Assembly (NCBI RefSeq): GCF_015689335.1
Contig: NZ_CP065053.1
Location: forward strand, 2,728,001-2,792,000
Reading direction: 5' to 3'
DNA length: 64,000 nt
Origin: Massilia antarctica
GTDB taxonomy: Bacteria; Pseudomonadota; Gammaproteobacteria; Burkholderiales; Burkholderiaceae_D
This document shows, in pieces, positions 54,131 through 64,000 of the stretch (positions are counted from its first letter, which is position 1; the number at the start of each line of letters is the position of its first letter). The notes under the pieces are model-generated. The model searched no databases. It was not told the DNA's origin and worked only from the letters and a program-made list of their open reading frames with translations. Made by a program: the position numbers and the translations under genes.

Positions 54131-55581
54131 GCGACACCCCTGTCCACATCCAGTTTGCGCTGATCTCGCATACCAACAACGGCAAGACCACCCTGGCGCG
54201 TACCCTGGTCGGGGTCGACGTGGGCGAGGTGCGCGATGCCGCCCACGTGACCATCTTCGCCGAGTCGCACCTGCTACTCAAGACAGCCGGGGGCGATACC
54301 CTGCAATTGTGGGACACGCCCGGTTTCGGCGATTCGGTGCGCCTGCTCAAGCGGCTGGGCATGTCGGGCAATCCGATCGGCTGGTTCCTGCGCGAAGTGC
54401 TGGACCGCTACCGCGACCGCCCGTTCTGGCTCAGCCAGCAGGCGCTGCGCACCGCGCGCGATGAAGCGGACGTGGTGCTGTATCTGGTCAACTCGTCCGA
54501 ACATCCGCGCGACGCTGGCTATATGCCGGCCGAAATGCGCATCCTGGAGTGGCTCGGGAAGCCCGTCGTGGTGCTGCTCAACCAGCTGGGGCCGCCGCGT
54601 CCCGCGCATGAGGAACAGGAAGAGCAGGCGCGCTGGAAACAGCATCTGGACCAGTACAAGATCGTGCGCGATGTGCTGGCGCTCGATGCCTTCGCCCGCT
54701 GCTGGGTGCATGAGCGTGTCTTTTACGAGGCGGTCGGCAAGCTGGTCGACGAGTCCAAGCGGGCCGGATACGCGCGCCTGTTTGCGCAGTGGGAAGCGAA
54801 CAACCGCGAGCGCTTCGATGAGTCGATGCGCATCACCGGTGCGCAGCTGGCCGGCGCGGCGCGCGATAGCGAACCGGTTGAGGCGGACGAGAAGACCTTC
54901 CTCAAGTCGGCCTTGAAAGTGGTGGGCCTGGGCAAGAGCGACCAGCAGCGGCAGGAGCGGGCCATGGGGGTGCTGATCGACCGGCTCAACCAGAACATCG
55001 CGGCCACCACCGCGCGCCTGCTGGCGCTGCACAAGCTCGATCCGAGCGAGGCGCCCAAGATCAACGCGCGTGTGAGCAAGAATTTCACCGTGCGCGCCCC
55101 GGTCGACCGGGCCCAGGCGGGGCTGCTGGGGGCGGTGGTGTCGGGCGCGGCGACCGGCTTGTCGGCCGATCTGATGGCGGGCGGATTGACTTTCGGCGCC
55201 GGGGCCTTGCTGGGCGGGGTAGTGGGCGCGCTGACGGCGGCCGGAGCGGCCTGGGGCTTTAACACCAGCACCGACCGCAACCGCACCACGATGCAATTCG
55301 CCGACGATTTCCTGCAAACCTTGCTGATCGGTAGCGTCCTGCGTTATCTGGCGGTGGCGCACTTCGGGCGCGGGCGCGGCAACTTCGTCGAAGGCGAGGC
55401 GTCGGCGTTCTGGCAGGCGGAAGTGGAAAGCGCGGTGGCGCGGGAGGCGGGGAAGCTGGCCGGGCTGTGGCAGGCGCTGCGCGAGGAGGGCGCGGCCGGC
55501 AAGGCGGCGGCCGATGTCGAGGCAATCGCGACGACAGTGGCGCGCGCGACCCTGGCGAAGCTGTATCCGGAGCCGGTCTGA
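54127..55581 (+). CDS. DUF3482 GTPase-like protein
   Basis: 484 residues. The N-terminal Era/TrmE-like GTPase domain has a P-loop FALISHTNNGKTTLARTLVG, lacking the first Gly of the usual GxxxxGK[ST], a G3 motif LWDTPGFGDSVRLL, and a G4 position VVLLNQLGPP where NKxD is expected. A helical middle follows. A Gly/Ala-rich hydrophobic segment lies at about residues 335-380 (LLGAVVSGAATGLSADL, GALLGGVVGALTAAG), resembling glycine-zipper membrane insertions. It is coupled to the DUF2868 gene by a four-base overlap. It could act on membranes, but this is inference; the cellular role is unknown. Confidence 0.87.
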   Translation: MSDTPVHIQFALISHTNNGKTTLARTLVGVDVGEVRDAAHVTIFAESHLLLKTAGGDTLQLWDTPGFGDSVRLLKRLGMSGNPIGWFLREVLDRYRDRPFWLSQQALRTARDEADVVLYLVNSSEHPRDAGYMPAEMRILEWLGKPVVVLLNQLGPPRPAHEEQEEQARWKQHLDQYKIVRDVLALDAFARCWVHERVFYEAVGKLVDESKRAGYARLFAQWEANNRERFDESMRITGAQLAGAARDSEPVEADEKTFLKSALKVVGLGKSDQQRQERAMGVLIDRLNQNIAATTARLLALHKLDPSEAPKINARVSKNFTVRAPVDRAQAGLLGAVVSGAATGLSADLMAGGLTFGAGALLGGVVGALTAAGAAWGFNTSTDRNRTTMQFADDFLQTLLIGSVLRYLAVAHFGRGRGNFVEGEASAFWQAEVESAVAREAGKLAGLWQALREEGAAGKAAADVEAIATTVARATLAKLYPEPV

Positions 55582-55641
55582 CTTTGCTTGTCGTGTAAGA
55601 CGGCTAGTCACGCATTTTCTGCTGCGCCGTTTCTCGACAAA

Positions 55642-57756
55642 TCAGAATACGTATTGGGCACTGACGCCCGCCAGCCAGTTGCGCTGTGGCGCGGCTTCGT
55701 AAAAGCGCTTGTTGGCATCGCCGACGATCACCGATCCCACATACCGGCGGTCGCTCAGGTTATTCAAGCGCACGAACTGCTTCAGGCGCCACCCGCCCAA
55801 TGACTGTTTGGCCTGGAAGCGCGCATTCCATATCGCGTAGCCGGGCGCGGCGATATCCGCGTTGGCGTCGTCGGCATATACCTTGCTGCTGGCGATGGTT
55901 TCCAGCGCCGCGCCGAAGCCATCGTCGTTGCTCTTCCATGCCAGCTCGCCGAACAGATTGGCCTTGGGCACGCCCGGCAAGCGGCTGCCGGCCGTGACGT
56001 TACCGAACCCCTGTTCGTAGGTGGCATTCAAGGCTGTCATTGCCAGGCGTCCACTGAATCCCGCGCCGAAGTTGCTGTCCAGCGAGACTTCCGCGCCTTT
56101 GCGCAGGGTTTCACTGGCGTTGCGGTAACTGGTGCGCCCGCCGCCAGAGATATCGACCACCAGCTCGTCGCTGGTCTTCACGTGGAATAGCGCGGCGTTG
56201 ATGCGCGTGTTGCTGCCGAGATAGGCTTTCACACCAGCTTCCACGTGGGTACTGGTGGCGGGCTTGAGCGCAAAGTTGAAGCCGGCGCCGGCGCCGGAAT
56301 AGAACAGCTCGTTCAAGGTCGGTGTCTCGAAGCCGCGCGCCGCGCTGGCGTAGACATTGATGGCCGGCGAGATTTTGACCAAGGCGCCAAGCACGGGTGT
56401 CGTGTGGCGGTAGCTGACACTGCCGCTGTCGTTGCCATTGGTAATAAAACGGTCGTCCACCGATACTTTCATGCGGCTGTGGCGCAGGCCGGCGGTCAAC
56501 ACCCAGTCGCCGCCTTGCCATTCGGCCTGGGCATACGGGTCAACGCTGGACACGGTATTGCTTTCGTCGCGGCGCAGCTTGCCCTGCAGCCCGAACTGGT
56601 TACCAATGAAATTCTCGTAGCCCTGGCGCTCGTCGGTCGAACGGCCGTAATCGATGCCGATGGTGGTGCTCAGCTTGCCGCCGGCCACGCTGCGCACCTT
56701 GAGCCAGTTGATGTCCGCGCCGTAAAAATCGCGGTCGAAATCGACCACGCCGCCGGACTGGCTGGCGGGCGTCTGCACGAATTTCGAAAACGCCTGGTAC
56801 TGGATGACCTGGCGATTGCCGCCATACACCATCGCGCGCACCTTGTCGTCGCCCAGGCGCTGCTCGAAGGCGGCGCCGATTTGCTTGTGGTCAATGCTCT
56901 TGCGCGTGTCGTAGCGGTCGGCAATGGTGCGCTTGGGCGTCTGTGTATCGGTGGCATCGGTTTCGCCGGCACGCGGGTCGCGCTGGTAAGTGGCCCAGGT
57001 GACGCCGAGCGGATCTTGTGTGTCGTCCTGGCTCAGGGCGCTGGCGCTCAGGGTCAGCTTGCTGGTGCTGGTGGGCGCGAGTGTCAGCTTGGCAAAGCTC
57101 TGGTCGCGCGTGGCGGCGCTGTGCGCGCGGTAGCCATCGGTGTCGAAGCGGGACGTGTCGATCACGTAGCCGATGCCATTGGCCGCTCCTTGCGCGTTGA
57201 CGTCCACCTTGCGCGTGCCCTTGCCGCCGCCGATGACGCTGCCTTCAATGCTCGGCCGGCCCTGGCCGTCGCGCGTGAACAGCTGCACGGTGCCGCCGGA
57301 ATGGTTGCCGTAGATGGCGGAAAAGGGGCCGCGCAGCACTTCGATGCGCTCGGCCATGTCCAGGTTAAAGGTGGCCGCTTGCCCCTGTCCATCGGGCATG
57401 GTTGCAGGGATGCCGTCGGCAATCAGGCGCACGCCACGCACGCCGAAGGCGGAACGGGCGCCGAAGCCGCGCGAAGAGATCTGCAGGTCTTGCGCGTAAT
57501 TCTGGCGATTCTGGGCCACCAGGCCGGGTACCGCGCTGAGCGATTCCGATGCGTTGACGCGCAGTTGGCCGTCGCGGATGCGGGCCGTATCGAGCACGTC
57601 GATGGCGGCCGGCAGGTCGAAACTGCCATGTTCGACCCGGCTTCCGCTAATGACGACCACATCGGCCAATGGCGCATCGGCGGCCGCGGCCATGCCCGCC
57701 GTACCCAAGGCGAATAAAGTGGCGATGTGGTTCAGTCGAAACGGGCGCAGCTTCAT
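55642..57756 (-). CDS. TonB-dependent outer-membrane receptor
   Basis: 704 residues. It has a signal peptide (to about residue 26), a TonB-box-like LADVVVISGSRVE, a plug domain (ESLSAVPGLVAQNRQNYAQD, LQISSRGFGARSAFGVRGVR, MAERIEVLRGPFSAIYGNHS) and a large barrel ending in WLAGVSAQYVF with the usual terminal Phe. It probably imports an iron chelate or another small ligand; none can be named. It stands alone, convergent with the DUF3482 gene and divergent from the aldehyde dehydrogenase. No Fur box or riboswitch was recognised upstream. Confidence 0.88.
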   Translation of the reverse strand: MKLRPFRLNHIATLFALGTAGMAAAADAPLADVVVISGSRVEHGSFDLPAAIDVLDTARIRDGQLRVNASESLSAVPGLVAQNRQNYAQDLQISSRGFGARSAFGVRGVRLIADGIPATMPDGQGQAATFNLDMAERIEVLRGPFSAIYGNHSGGTVQLFTRDGQGRPSIEGSVIGGGKGTRKVDVNAQGAANGIGYVIDTSRFDTDGYRAHSAATRDQSFAKLTLAPTSTSKLTLSASALSQDDTQDPLGVTWATYQRDPRAGETDATDTQTPKRTIADRYDTRKSIDHKQIGAAFEQRLGDDKVRAMVYGGNRQVIQYQAFSKFVQTPASQSGGVVDFDRDFYGADINWLKVRSVAGGKLSTTIGIDYGRSTDERQGYENFIGNQFGLQGKLRRDESNTVSSVDPYAQAEWQGGDWVLTAGLRHSRMKVSVDDRFITNGNDSGSVSYRHTTPVLGALVKISPAINVYASAARGFETPTLNELFYSGAGAGFNFALKPATSTHVEAGVKAYLGSNTRINAALFHVKTSDELVVDISGGGRTSYRNASETLRKGAEVSLDSNFGAGFSGRLAMTALNATYEQGFGNVTAGSRLPGVPKANLFGELAWKSNDDGFGAALETIASSKVYADDANADIAAPGYAIWNARFQAKQSLGGWRLKQFVRLNNLSDRRYVGSVIVGDANKRFYEAAPQRNWLAGVSAQYVF

Positions 57757-57912
57757 GGGTTCTCCGGTGGATTTTTAGCGTCGGTACGCAATATACGCGC
57801 GCCGCCCGGATCCTGCAGCGAGCACGGAGAACCCGGTGCCCTAATGTGCGCCGTAGCACTAACGAAAAGACTAGCCTGTGGGAAGCCGTTGACAGTTTCT
57901 TTGCGTTTGCGC

Positions 57913-57927
57913 AGGCACTCCAGTTGA
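57913..57927 (+). promoter_or_regulatory. Possible sigma-54 promoter element upstream of the aldehyde dehydrogenase
   Basis: AGGCACTCCAGTTGA resembles the -24/-12 pattern TGGCAC-N5-TTGC, with GA in place of GC at -12. It ends 52 bp before the ATG at 57980. Related aldehyde dehydrogenases are often sigma-54 dependent. The match is imperfect and no activator gene is in the window. Confidence 0.3.
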
Positions 57928-57979
57928 TCTGCGTCTATGCTGAGATTCCCGGTACATAACCATAAAGGAAGAGGAAGAC

Positions 57980-59500
57980 ATGAATCTCGCAGATATCAGC
58001 AAGCTGGGCGTGGCCAATCCATTCAAACAACGCTACGACAATTACATTGGTGGAAAATTCGTTGCCCCAGTGAATGGCGAGTACTTCGGCAATGTCACGC
58101 CGATCACCGGGCAGGTATTTTGCGAGATTGCGCGCTCGAGCGCGGAAGATATCGAACTCGCGCTCGATGCCGCGCATGCCGCCAAGGAAGCGTGGGGTAA
58201 GACGTCGCAGGGCGAGCGCGCCAATATCCTGAATAAAATCGCCGACCGCATGGAGCAGAACCTCAGCCTGCTGGCCACCGCGGAGACGATCGACAACGGC
58301 AAGCCCATCCGCGAGACGACCGCGGCCGATATTCCGCTGGCGATTGACCATTTCCGCTACTTCGCCGGGTGCATTCGCGCGCAGGAAGGATCGGTCGCGG
58401 AGATCGATCACGAAACGTATGCCTATCACTTCCATGAGCCGCTTGGCGTGGTGGGGCAGATCATTCCGTGGAATTTTCCGATCCTGATGGCCGTGTGGAA
58501 GCTGGCGCCGGCCCTGGCTGCGGGTAACTGCGTTGTGCTCAAGCCGGCCGAGCAGACGCCGGCGTCGATCATGGTGCTCATCGAGCTGATTGGCGACCTG
58601 TTGCCGCCTGGTGTGCTCAATATCGTGAACGGTTACGGGCTGGAGGCGGGCAAGCCGCTGGCGTCGAGCAAGCGCATCGCCAAGATCGCCTTCACGGGCG
58701 AGACCGGTACCGGGCGACTGATCATGGGATACGCGGCGCAAAACCTGATTCCGGTCACCTTGGAACTGGGCGGCAAGTCGCCGAATATCTTCTTTGCCGA
58801 TGTGATGGATGCGGACGACGCGTTTTTCGACAAATGCCTGGAAGGCTTTGCCATGTTCGCGCTGAACCAGGGCGAGGTGTGCACCTGCCCCTCGCGCGTG
58901 CTGATTCAGGAATCGATTTACGACAAATTCATTGCCCGCGCCTTGGAGCGGGTGGCGGCGATCAAGCAGGGCAATCCCCTCGATGCGTCGACCATGATCG
59001 GCGCGCAGGCATCGCAGGAACAGCTGGAAAAAATCCTCTCGTATCTCGACATCGGCAAGCAGGAGGGGGCGCAATTGCTCACCGGCGGCGAGCGCAATAT
59101 GCAAGCGGGCGATATGGAAGGCGGGTATTACGTGCAGCCGACCGTGTTCAAGGGCGATAACAAGATGCGCATCTTCCAGGAAGAGATTTTTGGTCCGGTG
59201 GTGTCGGTGACGACCTTCACCGACGAAGCCGATGCCCTGCGCATTGCGAACGATACCTTGTATGGGCTCGGCGCCGGTCTGTGGACGCGTGACGGTTCGC
59301 GCGCCTTCCGGATCGGCCGCGCCATTGAGGCGGGGCGCGTATGGACCAATTGCTACCACCTGTATCCGGCGCATGCCGCGTTCGGCGGGTACAAACAATC
59401 GGGCATCGGGCGCGAAAATCACAAGATGATGCTCGATCACTACCAGAAGACCAAGAACCTGCTGGTCAGCTATAACCCGAACGCGATGGGTTTCTTTTAA
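57980..59500 (+). CDS. NAD(P)-dependent aldehyde dehydrogenase
   Basis: 506 residues, of the AldB/ExaC/AcoD kind (acetaldehyde and related aldehydes). The cofactor-binding region has [20 protein letters not shown] and [12 protein letters not shown]; the Rossmann motif is [11 protein letters not shown]. The general base is Glu262 in [10 protein letters not shown] and the nucleophile is Cys301 in [22 protein letters not shown] and YGLGAGLWT complete the family pattern. A GGAAGAGGAAG site lies just before the ATG. It oxidises an aldehyde to a carboxylate. The DUF779 gene follows by 17 bp, an association common for this aldehyde dehydrogenase group. Confidence 0.92.
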   Translation: MNLADISKLGVANPFKQRYDNYIGGKFVAPVNGEYFGNVTPITGQVFCEIARSSAEDIELALDAAHAAKEAWGKTSQGERANILNKIADRMEQNLSLLATAETIDNGKPIRETTAADIPLAIDHFRYFAGCIRAQEGSVAEIDHETYAYHFHEPLGVVGQIIPWNFPILMAVWKLAPALAAGNCVVLKPAEQTPASIMVLIELIGDLLPPGVLNIVNGYGLEAGKPLASSKRIAKIAFTGETGTGRLIMGYAAQNLIPVTLELGGKSPNIFFADVMDADDAFFDKCLEGFAMFALNQGEVCTCPSRVLIQESIYDKFIARALERVAAIKQGNPLDASTMIGAQASQEQLEKILSYLDIGKQEGAQLLTGGERNMQAGDMEGGYYVQPTVFKGDNKMRIFQEEIFGPVVSVTTFTDEADALRIANDTLYGLGAGLWTRDGSRAFRIGRAIEAGRVWTNCYHLYPAHAAFGGYKQSGIGRENHKMMLDHYQKTKNLLVSYNPNAMGFF

Positions 59501-59517
59501 CCGCAGGGGAGTGTCGC

Positions 59518-59907
59518 ATGGGTGACGCGCTTCCAAGGGTGGTCGCAACCGATGCCGCGGGCGCAATGATCGACGAGTTGCGCGCGCGGCATGGGCCGGT
59601 CATGTTCTTTCAGTCGGGCGGCTGCTGCGATGGCAGCGCCCCAATGTGCTATCCGGACGGCGAATTCAATATCAGCGATACCGATGTGTACCTGGGGAAC
59701 CTGCATGGCGCCGCCTTCTATATGGGAAGGGAGCAATTCGCCTACTGGGAACATACGCAGCTGATCATCGACGTGGTCGCTGGCAATGGCGGCATGTTCT
59801 CTCTGGACAATGGGACGGGGCGCCGCTTCCTGACGCGCTCCCGGCTCTTCACTGACGATGAGTTCAACGCGCTGCCAGGCGTGAAGGAGGGGCCGCGCGA
59901 CACATAA
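59518..59907 (+). CDS. DUF779 protein
   Basis: 129 residues with the DUF779 pattern: HGPVMFFQSGGCCDGSAPMC, YLGNLHGAAFYMGREQFAYW and LIIDVVAGNGGMFSLDNGTG. The Cys cluster (GGCCDGSAPMC) could bind metal. It is in an operon with the aldehyde dehydrogenase and may help it or its substrate supply; the real role is unknown. A GGGGAG sequence precedes the start. Confidence 0.9.
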   Translation: MGDALPRVVATDAAGAMIDELRARHGPVMFFQSGGCCDGSAPMCYPDGEFNISDTDVYLGNLHGAAFYMGREQFAYWEHTQLIIDVVAGNGGMFSLDNGTGRRFLTRSRLFTDDEFNALPGVKEGPRDT

Positions 59908-59972
59908 ATACGTGTATTGGTGAGCGGGGCGTCGGCTGGAGGCGACGAAATGTGTGGCCTTTCAGAAAGTTC

Positions 59973-60193
59973 TTGCCAGCGTGGCGAGGGCTTTGCTATA
60001 GTTCGCCTCCCCGCTGAAAGGGTTAACGAAATCAAGTAGTTAGCAGGCAGTTGGGGCCGTCCCGAAAGAGACGCGGTAGTAAAGAAGGGGTTGACGAGAA
60101 ACGCGAAACGCTGCATAATCTCACCTCTCTGCTGCAACGAACACAACGCTTCGTAGCAAACGGCAGAAGTAGTACAGAATAAGTTCTTTAACA
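59973..60193 (+). promoter_or_regulatory. rRNA operon 3 tandem promoters P1, P2 and boxA
   Basis: P1: TTGCCA at 59973-59978 with TATAGT at 59997-60002 (18 bp). P2: TTGACG at 60091-60096 with CATAAT at 60114-60119 (17 bp). BoxA TTCTTTAACA at 60184-60193. The leader has a few changes from operons 1 and 2 but the same spacing. Confidence 0.8.
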
Positions 60194-60363
60194 ATTAACA
60201 GTCGATAAGTGTGGGCGTTTGATGAAGGTGCCAACAGAGCGTAAGCGATGTTGAATACTTAAATTATCAAATGTTCACAAAAAAGAAATTAGGCGCTTCG
60301 CAAGAAGTGGCCTGTCAGTATTTTGAGTGAGCGATCTGTCCGCAAGGACATTAAACAGAGATT

Positions 60364-61897
<1,534 letters not shown>

Positions 61898-61985
61898 GAG
61901 TTGCACCAGGCTATAGAGCCGGTTCAACAAACGTCCACACTTATCGGCTGTTTAATTAAGAAGAAACAGTAGCAGTGTCCAAGTC

Positions 61986-62062
61986 GGGGCTGTAGCTCAG
62001 CTGGTTAGAGCACCGTGTTGATAACGCGGGGGTCGTTGGTTCGAGTCCAACCAGCCCTACCA
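61986..62062 (+). tRNA. tRNA-Ile (GAT)
   Basis: 77 nt, same sequence as the copy in operon 2: GGGGCTGTAGCTCAGCTGG start, GAT anticodon, CCA end. Confidence 0.96.
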
Positions 62063-62072
62063 CGTATTCCTT

Positions 62073-62148
62073 GGGGGATTAGCTCAGCTGGGAGAGCACC
62101 TGCTTTGCAAGCAGGGGGTCGTCGGTTCGATCCCGTCATCCTCCACCA
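62073..62148 (+). tRNA. tRNA-Ala (TGC)
   Basis: 76 nt, same as the operon 2 copy. The gap after tRNA-Ile is only 10 nt here, against 22 nt in operon 2. Confidence 0.96.
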
Positions 62149-62392
62149 CTCTACTTAACTCTTGAAAGTACAAACGTAAGTCAGCGCAATTGGCGCCTGG
62201 GTTTAGGTTTGATCTTTCAGAGATTAAAAGCTGTTTCGTTCTTTAACAATCTGGAAGAAGTAAAGTTTTAATCGAATCGCCGACAGGCGGTTCGATGGGT
62301 AGTGATTGTATGTATCAAAACAAAGCAACAACGCTGTACTTTCTTATCTCTGTAACGCTCTTTGATCTTCGGAACAGAGGCTAACGTTATAG

Positions 62393-64000
<1,608 letters not shown>

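Overview
The window reads as chromosome of a high-GC betaproteobacterium of the Oxalobacteraceae, most like Massilia/Telluria/Duganella. This rests on the 16S rRNA sequence, a PEP-CTERM protein, the very GC-rich coding style and the family make-up; the genus is inference from memory, not a database match.

Layout. (1) 1-9673: a leftward set (response regulator, sensor histidine kinase, WGR/HEAT-repeat protein, coiled-coil protein cut by the window edge) faces a rightward pair (SPFH/prohibitin-like membrane protein, SH3-like protein) across a 216-bp region with two dyads. (2) 9746-12827: a NodU/CmcH-type carbamoyltransferase, apparently carrying a one-base frameshift near its end, is coupled to an N,N-dimethylformamidase-like protein. 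(3) 12872-27375: two rRNA operons in the same direction, with a phosphodiester glycosidase gene and a decayed DUF2157-DUF4401-GDYXXLXY cluster between them. The first operon has no tRNA genes in its spacer and the second has tRNA-Ile and tRNA-Ala. (4) 27470-30684: a PEP-CTERM protein, whose ribosome binding site lies in a hairpin, and a secreted heparinase II/III-like lyase. (5) 30915-37553: a complete type I Wadjet system, jetABCD, with overlapping genes. (6) 37534-39309: a small DUF4287 protein and a cupin-like/DUF2867 protein. (7) 39416-52490: cobalamin uptake and late synthesis. One leftward run, btuB-btuC-btuD-cobO-cobB-cobU-cbiB-cobD-btuF-cobQ, sits behind a cobalamin riboswitch, and cobT-cobS-cobC lies immediately upstream of it. 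(8) 52652-55581: a DUF2868 membrane protein and DUF3482 GTPase pair. (9) 55642-59907: a TonB-dependent receptor, divergent from an aldehyde dehydrogenase-DUF779 pair. (10) 59973-64000: a third rRNA operon, cut by the window end.

How it works together. The B12 block imports corrinoid through BtuB and BtuFCD, adenosylates it (CobO), builds the aminopropanol side (CobD, CbiB), activates it (CobU), and joins the lower ligand (CobT, CobS, CobC). CobB and CobQ amidations are present but no corrin-ring methyltransferases are seen here. Wadjet gives plasmid defence. Three rRNA operons within 51 kb are the structural hallmark. Their 23S genes differ in a hairpin length and in a compensated base pair, in a mosaic pattern that suggests gene conversion.

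The best candidates for an undescribed system are the left-edge two-component/WGR-HEAT/SPFH neighbourhood, the carbamoyltransferase-dimethylformamidase-like pair, and the DUF2868-DUF3482 GTPase pair. No insertion sequence, prophage or CRISPR array was seen.
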